A DNA stretch of 28,484 nucleotides from a virus. Location of the stretch: the IMG/VR virus record IMGVR_UViG_3300046656_000262, positions 1 to 28,484 of that record; one strand, given 5' to 3'. Within the stretch, counting starts at the first letter, position 1. The number at the start of each line of letters is the position of its first letter. The position numbers and the translations under genes are program-made. This document shows, in pieces, positions 5,697 through 12,835 of this stretch. Under the pieces are notes generated by a model. The model did not search any database. It was not told the origin of the DNA and worked only from the letters and a program-made list of their open reading frames with translations.

Positions 5697-6220
5697 TCAT
5701 CCGAACTTATCGCTGCAACGAGTGCCAGGAAGTGTTCGACGTGACGTGCGAGTCGGGCGACGGCGATCCCGATTGTCCGTACTGCAAGCAGGTGCTGGTG
5801 TGGACGCCCAAGAGTTTCTCGATCGGCACCACCAAGGGCAAGGCGGTCGACGTCACGCAACAGATCATGGAGGAGGACTACGGCATGTCCGACTTCAACG
5901 ACAACATGCGCGAAGGCGACGTCGCGGCGAAGACTCCGGTGCGCTCAAAGGACGAGCGCGACGCCATCGAGCAGATGGAGCGCGACGCCAAGGAGATTGC
6001 GGCGTCGGCCAGCAACATGGTGCCGCAGGCGCGTGAGTTCTTCGCCGGCAACCAGACCCGCGCGAACGTCGCCGCCGCTGCGTTCGCCGACGCAAAGGCG
6101 ACCAAGGGCCAGCACAACGGCATGGACCTGATGGCGGCGGCGGGCCGAAAAGGCGAGTTGCCGATGAACTATCGGCTTGTCACCGAGAATGGACAAACGG
6201 TAACAAGAAGAGTTTCCTGA
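5693..6220 (+). CDS. Zinc-ribbon protein (FmdB-like N-terminus)
   Basis: This 175-residue protein opens with IIRTYRCNECQEVFDV and then DCPYCKQ, a CxxC-x16-CxxC zinc ribbon (Cys8, Cys11, Cys28, Cys31) of the FmdB type often found next to phage terminase and portal genes. The rest is charged and probably helical, with an EEDYGMSDFNDNMREGD segment (about 65-80) and an Ala-rich stretch. Its role is unknown; zinc ribbons often bind nucleic acid or assist assembly. The ATG at 5693 overlaps the previous stop. A 39-bp hairpin leader separates it from the portal gene. Confidence 0.75.
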   Translation: MIIRTYRCNECQEVFDVTCESGDGDPDCPYCKQVLVWTPKSFSIGTTKGKAVDVTQQIMEEDYGMSDFNDNMREGDVAAKTPVRSKDERDAIEQMERDAKEIAASASNMVPQAREFFAGNQTRANVAAAAFADAKATKGQHNGMDLMAAAGRKGELPMNYRLVTENGQTVTRRVS

Positions 6221-6223
6221 TTC

Positions 6224-6257
6224 CGATCCCCGCTCCGGCGCGACTCACTGGGGATCG
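6224..6257 (+). promoter_or_regulatory. Stem-loop in the portal leader covering the ribosome site
   Basis: CGATCCCC (6224-6231) and GGGGATCG (6250-6257) are perfect 8-bp complements around an 18-nt loop starting GCTCCGGCG. The right arm is the only purine-rich Shine-Dalgarno candidate for the GTG start at 6260, so the folded RNA would hide it. The same loop start and a related stem precede the gene at 24106. This suggests a shared translational control element. Regulation is inference. Confidence 0.55.
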
Positions 6258-6259
6258 CC

Positions 6260-7912
6260 GTGAAGATACCGCAAAGAAACCTCGGCGGCTGGGCGCGCGA
6301 CATCATCGATCAATGCGGAGTGTCGCGGCCGGATCGGATCAGCCAGCTCGGGAGCTGGCGTTCCTACTATTATGCGGGGAGTAACGACGCCAATGATCCA
6401 GCCAGGTACAACAAGATTTTTTCGCACATCGATCGGCTGGCCTCGTTCCTCTACTCCGCCGATGACATTCGATTTTCGATTTCATACGACGGCGTGCTGG
6501 GCGAACCTTGGACTGAGCGCGCCGCCGCCGCCGCTCGCGTACTCAACCGCGATTATCACCGCCGCGGTTGTGACCTGGAATTTGCAGACGCGGTGCATTG
6601 GGCGCTGATCGAGGGCAAGACCTTCATAAAAACCGTTTGGGGCCACAACGGTCTCGAAAGCTGGCTGGTTCACCCGCAGTTCATGGGGGTGTTGCGCGAG
6701 GATATCGACGGCCTCGACCGGCAGGAGGCGTTCACCCACACCGCCTACCTCACGCCGGGCGAGCTCGACCGCCAGATCAAGGATCATCCCGACTACGACA
6801 AGATCAAGAAGGAGCTCGCGTCGGCGACGAAGCGAACGACCTCCGATGAGGCCGACCCGCTCTCGGACACGCTCCGTCAAATCGTGATCGGCGGCATGCG
6901 CCCGGTTCAGATGAACGTGGGGGCGACCAGCAAAAGCAACGTGATCGTAAGCTCGGCGCCCACCCCGAGCCTCGACCCCAAGGTGGCGCGTGAACTCGTG
7001 CGCATCGACGAACTATGGGTGCAGAACACCGAGCGCGAGGACTACACCACTATCCGGGTGATCGAGCCCGACATTGTGATCGAGGGCAACCTGCGCCACC
7101 GCAACATGTCGGGCGTCGAGGGCGAGCACCCGTTCACCGAGGTCTGCCCCAACCGGCTCGATAACTACTTCTGGGGGCAAAGCGAGATCGGACCGCTGGC
7201 GCCCTTGCAGGACATGCTCAACGAGGCGGTCGCCGACGTTCGCCGCATCACGCGGCTGCAGGCCCGCCCGCCCAAGGCGTTCATCGGGTTCCAGGGTTTG
7301 ACCGAGGCGAAATACAAGGCGCTCAACGTGCCGGACGGCTACATCTCGGAGGATCAGCCCAACGCCAAGGTGGAGCGGCTGGCGCCCGAGGTGCCGCCCG
7401 AGATGTTCCAGCAGATCGAGAAAATCCTCAACTGGTTCGACGAGGCGGCGGGCTTCCAGCCGATCATGATGGGGCAGGGTGAGCCAGGTGTGCGCGCCGG
7501 ATCGCATGCCGCGACCTTGCTGCGAACCGGCTCGCCGCGCATGCGCGACCGCGCCTTGCTGGTCGAGCGGCAGGGCGGCGCGCACGGGGATTTCTGCTTC
7601 AAGCTGCTGCAAAACAAGGATGCGGAGGTGTTCGTCTCAAAGCTGAAAGAGCAGTTCCTGCTCAAGCAATTGCCGGGCGATTATAGGATCGCGGTGGACA
7701 GCCACTCGGGCTCGCCGGTGTTTCAGGAGGACATTGAGAGAAAAGCCGCGCTCCTGTCTAAGGGTGGGGCTCTTTCTCCTGTCGACCTCATCATGTTGAC
7801 GCGCCCGCCACACCAGGATATTTTGATGGAACACGCCGAAGCGCGCGAGAAAGCCCAAGCACAATTCATGGCTCAACACCCTGAGGCGATGCTCAAGGGC
7901 AAAAAGCGCTGA
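6260..7912 (+). CDS. Portal protein (head-tail connector)
   Basis: The 550-residue protein has the length and place (after terminase, before scaffold and capsid) of a podovirus portal, the dodecameric ring through which DNA enters and leaves. Family-type features include the N-terminal SQLGSWRSYYYAGSNDAND segment. A central region of the type FWGQSEIGPLAPLQDMLNEA (about 308-330) introduces the helices around the channel, followed by an FDEAAGFQPIMMGQGEPGVRAG segment (about 393-415). The C-terminus is charged and helical (EHAEAREKAQAQFMAQHPEA). The start is GTG at 6260, preceded by GGGGATC, itself part of a hairpin. Other GTG/ATG options lie further inside conserved sequence. Confidence 0.88.
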   Translation: MKIPQRNLGGWARDIIDQCGVSRPDRISQLGSWRSYYYAGSNDANDPARYNKIFSHIDRLASFLYSADDIRFSISYDGVLGEPWTERAAAAARVLNRDYHRRGCDLEFADAVHWALIEGKTFIKTVWGHNGLESWLVHPQFMGVLREDIDGLDRQEAFTHTAYLTPGELDRQIKDHPDYDKIKKELASATKRTTSDEADPLSDTLRQIVIGGMRPVQMNVGATSKSNVIVSSAPTPSLDPKVARELVRIDELWVQNTEREDYTTIRVIEPDIVIEGNLRHRNMSGVEGEHPFTEVCPNRLDNYFWGQSEIGPLAPLQDMLNEAVADVRRITRLQARPPKAFIGFQGLTEAKYKALNVPDGYISEDQPNAKVERLAPEVPPEMFQQIEKILNWFDEAAGFQPIMMGQGEPGVRAGSHAATLLRTGSPRMRDRALLVERQGGAHGDFCFKLLQNKDAEVFVSKLKEQFLLKQLPGDYRIAVDSHSGSPVFQEDIERKAALLSKGGALSPVDLIMLTRPPHQDILMEHAEAREKAQAQFMAQHPEAMLKGKKR

Positions 7913-7936
7913 GGCGTTTCGAGGACGCAACCACAC

Positions 7937-7963
7937 GCAGCGATGAGGCTAGAGCCTCGCTGC
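7937..7963 (+). promoter_or_regulatory. Stem-loop between portal and micropeptide genes
   Basis: GCAGC (7937-7941) pairs with GCTGC (7959-7963), and GAGGC (7945-7949) pairs with GCCTC (7954-7958), around a TAGA loop with a 3-nt bulge; the outer stem extends one more C:G pair. No T-tract follows, so it is not a classical intrinsic terminator. It may stop exonucleases, tune readthrough or separate portal from downstream expression. Confidence 0.5.
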
Positions 7964-7979
7964 GCAACGGGAGACCATC

Positions 7980-8021
7980 ATGGCTCGTCGTCGCAGGTCG
8001 CGTCGGGGACGTCGGAAGTAG
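7980..8021 (+). CDS. 13-residue arginine-rich micropeptide MARRRRSRRGRRK
   Basis: An ATG at 7980 with GGGAGA about 5 nt upstream opens a 14-codon frame ending in TAG (8019-8021). The product MARRRRSRRGRRK is ten Arg/Lys in thirteen residues. Its end matches that of the 30-residue peptide at 2927-3019, and the DNA shares CGTCGGAAGT at the end of both. The good ribosome site and recurrence argue against chance, though so short a frame cannot be proven by reading. It may condense DNA or bind RNA. Confidence 0.5.
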   Translation: MARRRRSRRGRRK

Positions 8022-8058
8022 TCCGACTCTTCACCGCGGCCATGTTGCCCTCCGCATC

Positions 8059-8466
8059 ATGGCCACACCACAACTGCCTCCCTCCGTGACCGGGCGCGCG
8101 CCGATGGGCGCTTCTCCGATGGGTCCCCCTACGGGGAATCCGGGCCAGCAGGCCAACGCGCTCGCGCAGGTGAGGGAGGCAGTGAAGATTCTAGAGAAAG
8201 CCTTACCGGAGCTCGCCACCGGGTCGGAGCCCTACAAGGCCGTTCTCAACGCCATCTCATCCGTTTCCAAACACGTCAGTCCTTCGGGGGAAGTCCCCGG
8301 CGTGCAACAGACCGCCCTACGCGATCTGCAGCAAGGCGCTCAGTCGAGCGGCATGATGCAGTCGCTGATGCGCTCGCTCGCCGGAGCGGGACAGGGTGCG
8401 TCGGGGGGTCCATCACCCGCGTCCTCGGGCGGGCCTCCCGGCGCTCTCCCTGCGGCGGCGGCATAA
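8059..8466 (+). CDS. Small conserved phage protein between portal and scaffold
   Basis: This 135-residue protein has Pro/Gly/Met-rich ends (PMGASPMGPPTGNPG near the start; a Gly/Ser/Pro/Ala tail) and a compact helical centre of the type ALAQVREAVKILEKALPELA...YKAVLNAISSVSKHV (about residues 33-72), followed by EVPGVQQTALRDLQQ. This central pattern recurs in proteins next to portal genes in related podophages; I know of no proven function. It may be a minor head or head-tail protein. The ribosome site is weak. Confidence 0.65.
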   Translation: MATPQLPPSVTGRAPMGASPMGPPTGNPGQQANALAQVREAVKILEKALPELATGSEPYKAVLNAISSVSKHVSPSGEVPGVQQTALRDLQQGAQSSGMMQSLMRSLAGAGQGASGGPSPASSGGPPGALPAAAA

Positions 8467-8477
8467 AGGAGTTTCAG

Positions 8478-8666
8478 ATGCCCAAGTTCCCAGGCCCCAA
8501 CTACAATTCGCTGATCAATTCAGACCCGCAGATCGTCAAGGTGGGGATGGACGAGTGTGGCATCGGCTCCCGCAAGTCCATTTTCGGTCAGCTCGGCGGT
8601 GACCCCAAGGGCAACAAGCCGGCGAAGCCGACCGCGCCCGAGATGACCGTGAAGCACACGAGCTAA
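8478..8666 (+). CDS. Small unknown protein in the head operon
   Basis: This 62-residue, largely disordered-looking protein (MPKFPGPNYNSLINSDPQIV...) has a Lys/Pro-rich C-terminal half. A textbook AAGGAG (8466-8471), overlapping the previous stop, sits 6 nt before the ATG, implying strong translation. Its position between portal-associated and scaffold genes suggests a minor structural or assembly role. No family recognised. Confidence 0.65.
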   Translation: MPKFPGPNYNSLINSDPQIVKVGMDECGIGSRKSIFGQLGGDPKGNKPAKPTAPEMTVKHTS

Positions 8667-8670
8667 GCTC

Positions 8671-9195
8671 ATGGCAGAGATCGACGACACCGAGCTTGCG
8701 ATCCTGCGCGGCGCCCACAAGCTCTTAGACCAACTGCACACCTCGCCCAAGACGCGGCGGCAGTTTCAGAAGGCGGTCAAGGAATTGCATCCCTCGACCA
8801 TCACGGACGAGGACCGGGTGAGCGAGGCGCCGGAAGTGCAGCGGCTGGGCAAGCTCGAGGAAACCGTCACCAAGTTCATCGGCGATTTCAGAACCAGAGA
8901 GCAGGACGCCGAGTTCAACGCCGCGTTCGGCCGGCTACGTGACCAGGGCTACACCGAAGAAGGCGTCACCAAGATCAAGCAGCTCATGGTCGATCGCAAG
9001 ATCGCGGACCCCGAGGCGGGCGCGGCGCTGTTCGACAAGATCAACCCGGCGAAGGAAATGCCGGCGTCCGGCTTCATGCCGACGAGCTGGAATTTCGGCG
9101 GCATGGGGGCCGACGAGCCAGACACCAAGCTCTTATTCGAGAACGAGGATGTTTGGGCGGAAAGAGAAGCGCTCAAAGTGATCCGCGAGGGATAA
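8671..9195 (+). CDS. Scaffold-like protein
   Basis: This 174-residue, highly charged and predicted helical protein lies directly upstream of the major capsid gene, apart from an HNH insertion. That is the usual place and character of a podovirus scaffold, which shapes the prohead and then leaves. Visible features are a helical N-terminus (LRGAHKLLDQL), a KLEETVTKFIGDFRTREQDAEF helix (about residues 56-82) and a C-terminal acidic segment. No catalytic motif is seen. The last codons (TTA, GTT, AGA, GGA) deviate from the rest and border the HNH gene. Its TAA overlaps the next ATG by one base (TAATG). Confidence 0.6.
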   Translation: MAEIDDTELAILRGAHKLLDQLHTSPKTRRQFQKAVKELHPSTITDEDRVSEAPEVQRLGKLEETVTKFIGDFRTREQDAEFNAAFGRLRDQGYTEEGVTKIKQLMVDRKIADPEAGAALFDKINPAKEMPASGFMPTSWNFGGMGADEPDTKLLFENEDVWAEREALKVIREG

Positions 9196-9695
9196 TGACC
9201 AAGGCTCACGGCACAGGCGGACATTGGCGAGGCACGCACGAGGCCGACTGTGCAGTGTGCGGGAAGCATTTTTCTTTCGTTAAAGGAGGCGGTGGGAAGG
9301 GTCGTAACTGGAGTTATTCCCCGCGAAAGTTTTGCTCGGTGGAATGCCGGTCGATCGGACGACGGAACAGAAGCGTGGGCCTCATCGACAAGCACGGGTA
9401 TCACGTGACGTTCGGCTCTCGGAACGGAAAACGAAGTCAATTCCAGACGCACCGACTAGTCATGGAGCGTCATCTTGGACGACCTCTACATGCCCACGAA
9501 ACGGTGCATCATAAGAACGGTGACAGAGCCGACAACAGGATCGAGAATTTAGAGTTGTGGTCTAGCCGTCACGGCAAGGGACAGCGCGTCGAGGACAAGA
9601 TTGAATTCGCGCGGTCCTTTCTCTATGAATATGGAATCGACGCTCCGGTGATCTCAGTGTCTGACGCATTGCGGGGATGCGCGGGATTGATCTGA
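9195..9695 (+). CDS. HNH homing-type endonuclease
   Basis: This 166-residue free-standing HNH nuclease has an N-terminal zinc finger with Cys19-xx-Cys22 and Cys47-xxx-Cys51. A central HGYHV region follows, then the core THRLVMERHLGRPL and VHHKNGDRADNRIENLELW with His105-His106, Asn108, Asp110, Asn114, Asn118 and Trp122. Such genes cut cognate phage DNA lacking them and spread by repair. It separates scaffold from capsid, which are normally adjacent, and its codon use is AT-richer than theirs. The ATG at 9195 overlaps the scaffold stop (TAATG). A longer frame starting at 9153 would enter the scaffold gene and is not preferred. Confidence 0.88.
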   Translation: MTKAHGTGGHWRGTHEADCAVCGKHFSFVKGGGGKGRNWSYSPRKFCSVECRSIGRRNRSVGLIDKHGYHVTFGSRNGKRSQFQTHRLVMERHLGRPLHAHETVHHKNGDRADNRIENLELWSSRHGKGQRVEDKIEFARSFLYEYGIDAPVISVSDALRGCAGLI

Positions 9696-9711
9696 TCACC
9701 GGAGGGCCAAA

Positions 9712-10782
9712 ATGCCCCAGACCAATGTCGGCATAGTCCCAGGGGGAGCTATTGGGTCGCAGCTTGTCAGCGTAACCCGACGTGCTTTTATTCCTAGGCT
9801 TGTGGTCCAATTATATAAGGCAACTCCGCTACTTAGCCTGTTGATGCGCAATGCGCAGCGCGCGAAAGGCGGCGTCTCCCAAGTCACCGTTCCGGTGCAG
9901 AACTCCTCGTTCGTGTCGTTCTCCTGGTCGGACTACTCGGGCACGTTCCCGCAGCCGGCCGATGTGGCGGCGCTGCAGAACGCCGAGTTCAACCTGAAGC
10001 TCGGCGTGGTGCCGATCCCGTTCATGGGGATGGAGGCGCTCATTCAGTCGAGCGAGGTGGTGATCCCGCTCCTGAAAGCGCGCATGGCGGACGCCAAGAC
10101 GGTGGCGGTGCAGGCGATCTCATCGGCGCTGTTCACCAACAACGCGGCAGCGCCGACGCAGGTCGACTCGCTGTTCCAGGCGGCCGACGACGGCACCAAC
10201 GTCACGTCCTATGGCGGCATCTCGCGCGCAGGCACGCAGGGCCAATTCTGGCGCGGGCAATATGTTGACGTGACGGGAGCTGCCGCGATTCTCACGCGCC
10301 AAGCATTGTCGCGGTACATCACGCAAGCCTCGGTGGGATCGACCACAGGCAATGCGGCCAGCCCAAGATACGGAATTTCCAACGGCGGCGGCGGCGAGGC
10401 GGTCGATTTCGGGGTGATGAATCCGGGCGACTGGACGACGCTCATGACGGACTTCATGGGGGCCGAGAGTTTCCGCACCACGCCGGGCACGCGCTACGGC
10501 TCCGACTCGATCATCAATGCCGGATTCCGCGGCCTGATGCTGCAGGACACGCCACTGTTCATGGACCCGTGGTGTCCGAAGGGAGAGCTGTATCTGTTCA
10601 ACTCGCGCTACCTCGCGTTCTACATGAGCGAGGACGCGCCGTTCGCCTTCTCGGGCTTCTATTCCGCGATTCCAAACCTGCAGATTGCGAACATCGGTGT
10701 GGTCATCGTGGCGTTTAACGTCGTGAACACAAAGCCAGCATCAATGATGCACATCGTGAACATCACCGGCGGCGCCTTCTAA
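9712..10782 (+). CDS. Major capsid protein
   Basis: This 356-residue protein lies directly after scaffold and HNH. It has a strong GGAGG (9701-9705) 6 nt before the ATG, as expected for the most abundant virion protein. It has the alternating beta/helix texture of an HK97-fold capsid protein: an N-terminal arm (TRRAFIPRLVVQLYKATPLL), a VPVQNSSFVSFSWSDYSG strand region, and a long helix (MADAKTVAVQAISSALFTNN). The C-terminal beta region reads MDPWCPKGELYLFNSRYLAF then FVVNTKP-like segments. About half of its first 43 codons end in A/T, unlike the remainder, so the 5' end may have been exchanged or recoded near the HNH gene. Confidence 0.85.
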   Translation: MPQTNVGIVPGGAIGSQLVSVTRRAFIPRLVVQLYKATPLLSLLMRNAQRAKGGVSQVTVPVQNSSFVSFSWSDYSGTFPQPADVAALQNAEFNLKLGVVPIPFMGMEALIQSSEVVIPLLKARMADAKTVAVQAISSALFTNNAAAPTQVDSLFQAADDGTNVTSYGGISRAGTQGQFWRGQYVDVTGAAAILTRQALSRYITQASVGSTTGNAASPRYGISNGGGGEAVDFGVMNPGDWTTLMTDFMGAESFRTTPGTRYGSDSIINAGFRGLMLQDTPLFMDPWCPKGELYLFNSRYLAFYMSEDAPFAFSGFYSAIPNLQIANIGVVIVAFNVVNTKPASMMHIVNITGGAF

Positions 10783-10792
10783 GGAGAGCACT

Positions 10793-11917
10793 ATGGCATT
10801 CCCTCGTCTCGGCGGCGCCGGCATTGGCCTTTCGGTCGCGTCGGGCCTTGTCCCCAACTTCGCCGGCACCCCGCCGGTGGTGCAGGGCCTCACCAACACG
10901 ATCCAGTTGGCGGCGGCGGAAATCTTCAACCTGCCGGCCGGCACCTACATGGTTATTCCCGGTCCCTATACGTGCGTGCAGTTCCTCGATCCGGTCACCG
11001 GCACTTGGCGCACCATCAACGCCGAGAACGGCATCCAGCCGATCGTGCTCGACAGTGACGGCGGCAACTTCCGGCTCGCGAACCTCACCGGCACGCCGGT
11101 GGGCGGCTTCATCACCAACGCCGGCTCGGGCCTGACCAACGGGTTCGGCACGGTGACGATCACGCCATCGGCCGGCGCGAGCGTGTGGACGTCGGTGGTC
11201 GGCGGCGCCATCAACTCGACGGTCACCATCACGGCGGCGGGCTCGGGCTATCTGTTCCCGCCGATCCTGATCATCGACGCGCCGCCGGCGGGCGGCATCC
11301 AGGCGAGCGCCACCTGCACCCTCTCGGCGGGCGCCATCAACGCGGTGACGGTGGTGAACCAGGGCGCCGGCTACTCGACCGCGCCCAAGATCACCATCGT
11401 CAACGACCCGCGCGACACGGCTGGCGGCGGCGGCATCTTGACGGTGAACGCGACGCTCGCGGGATCGGGCGCGCTCACCGCCATGTACCCCACGAACCCC
11501 GGCATCGTGGTCACGGCGGTGCCGACCTTCACGTTCTCGCCGGCCTCGACCATCGCGGTCACGGCCGTGATGAACTTCGTGGTCACCGGCCTGACCATCA
11601 CCGGCGGCGGCGTTGCGGTTCCGGCCGGCTCGTTCCTACTGGTCAACTCTGGCGCCATCACCGCGACCCGCGCCGCCAACGTGGCGGGCCCGATCGCCGA
11701 CACGCTGTTGACGCAGGAGCGCCTCGGCATCATTCAACCCACCATCGCGGGCGGCGTGATCACGGCCACTGGCATCATCATCGACGCCGGGTTCGGCTTC
11801 CAGGCGGTTCCGGGCGTCGGCCTGGTGAGTTCGACCGGCGTGGCGCCAACGACCGGCATCAACATCACGCCGACCGTGGGCGGCATTACCGATCTATCGT
11901 ACGTGCAGCGCATCTGA
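10793..11917 (+). CDS. Beta-repeat decoration or fibre-like virion protein
   Basis: This 374-residue protein is rich in Gly, Thr, Ala and Val and has almost no charged residues. It contains repeats of the type GSGYxxxPxxxIxxPxxGG...GAINxVTVVNQGAGY (about residues 140-205), with more degenerate copies flanking them. These beta modules occur in phage head-decoration and fibre proteins. The first ~100 residues (FNLPAGTYMVIPGPYTCVQF and on) look like a small beta domain that could bind the capsid. AAGGAGAG overlaps the capsid stop and gives strong translation. The stop TGA ends at 11917. I cannot tell decoration from head fibre. Confidence 0.6.
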   Translation: MAFPRLGGAGIGLSVASGLVPNFAGTPPVVQGLTNTIQLAAAEIFNLPAGTYMVIPGPYTCVQFLDPVTGTWRTINAENGIQPIVLDSDGGNFRLANLTGTPVGGFITNAGSGLTNGFGTVTITPSAGASVWTSVVGGAINSTVTITAAGSGYLFPPILIIDAPPAGGIQASATCTLSAGAINAVTVVNQGAGYSTAPKITIVNDPRDTAGGGGILTVNATLAGSGALTAMYPTNPGIVVTAVPTFTFSPASTIAVTAVMNFVVTGLTITGGGVAVPAGSFLLVNSGAITATRAANVAGPIADTLLTQERLGIIQPTIAGGVITATGIIIDAGFGFQAVPGVGLVSSTGVAPTTGINITPTVGGITDLSYVQRI

Positions 11918-11929
11918 TGGGAGGGGGCT

Positions 11930-12832
11930 ATTGCTCTCAACGCCTACCTGGCACAGACACAGCGGCTGCTGCACGACCCCGCCGCGATCTACTTCTCGAC
12001 CGCGGACCTGACCGCCTACATCAATATTGCGCGCTCGCAGATCGCGATCGAGAGCCAGTCGGTGCGGGCGCTCATCTCGGGTTTCATCGCGTCGGTCGCG
12101 GTCAACGCTGGCGGCACGAACTACTCCGCGCAGACCTCCGTTTCATTCGCTAGTCCCTCGGGTGGCACCGGCGCGGTGGCGACCCCGACCATCGCGGCGG
12201 GCGTGATCACGGCCGTGACAATGGTGGCGCCCGGTTCCGGCTTCGACACCGCATCGACCGCAATCGCCAGCGACCCGACCGGCGCGGGCCACAATGCGGT
12301 GCTCACCCCGACCGTGAGCGGCGCCAACATGATGGTTATCGGACAGGAGGTCTACACGTTCGCGTCACGCCAGACGCAGGCGCAGCTCACCCCCGGCGTG
12401 TCGGCGATCCACGGCGTCATGAGCATCACGGCGTCATGGGGTGCGTCGCGCCCGATGCTCGGGAGGAAGGACTGGACGACGTTCCAAGCCAAGTATCGCT
12501 CATGGGCGGCGGGCTGGATCAACAACCCGGTGGTGTGGGCGCAGTATGGGCAGGGCGCCAAGGGCTCGGTCTATCTGGCGCCGATCCCCGCCAACGCCTT
12601 CAACATGGAGTGGGACACCTATTGCGTGCCGATCCCGCTCGTGGATGACACGACGGTCGAAGCGATCCCCTACCCGTGGACGGACCCTATTCCGTACTAC
12701 GCCGCTTATCTCGCGGCATCGAACGCGCAGCGCGCCCAGGATTCCGCCAGCATGTTCGGGCAATACGAGGTCTTCATGAAGCGCGCGCGCGCGATGTCGG
12801 AGACCCCGTTCATTCCCGACGCCTACGAGTGA
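11930..12832 (+). CDS. Tail connector/adaptor-like protein with an inserted beta-repeat domain; ATT start
   Basis: The N-terminus reads IALNAYLAQTQRLLHDPAAI then YFSTADLTAYINIARSQIA. It resembles a podophage adaptor family that normally begins with Met followed by similar residues. The only in-frame start between the stop at 11915 and this conserved block is ATT at 11930, just after GGGAGGGGG. The next candidate, GTG at 12062, would delete the conserved block. An 80-residue GGTNY...GSGF beta-repeat is inserted at about residues 50-130, like those in the preceding gene. The C-terminal part (MMVIGQEVYTFASRQ onward; YPWTDPIPYYAAYLAA) returns to the adaptor type. The 301-residue count assumes the ATT start. 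Confidence 0.7.
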   Translation: MALNAYLAQTQRLLHDPAAIYFSTADLTAYINIARSQIAIESQSVRALISGFIASVAVNAGGTNYSAQTSVSFASPSGGTGAVATPTIAAGVITAVTMVAPGSGFDTASTAIASDPTGAGHNAVLTPTVSGANMMVIGQEVYTFASRQTQAQLTPGVSAIHGVMSITASWGASRPMLGRKDWTTFQAKYRSWAAGWINNPVVWAQYGQGAKGSVYLAPIPANAFNMEWDTYCVPIPLVDDTTVEAIPYPWTDPIPYYAAYLAASNAQRAQDSASMFGQYEVFMKRARAMSETPFIPDAYE

Positions 12833-12835
12833 GCC

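Noticed and set aside
11185-12153. 322-codon plus-strand frame across the beta-repeat gene and connector start
   Set aside because: It is a shadow frame with a His/Arg/Gly-rich product. The ATG at its end region (TGATG at 11915) does not lead into the conserved connector N-terminus without a frame change.
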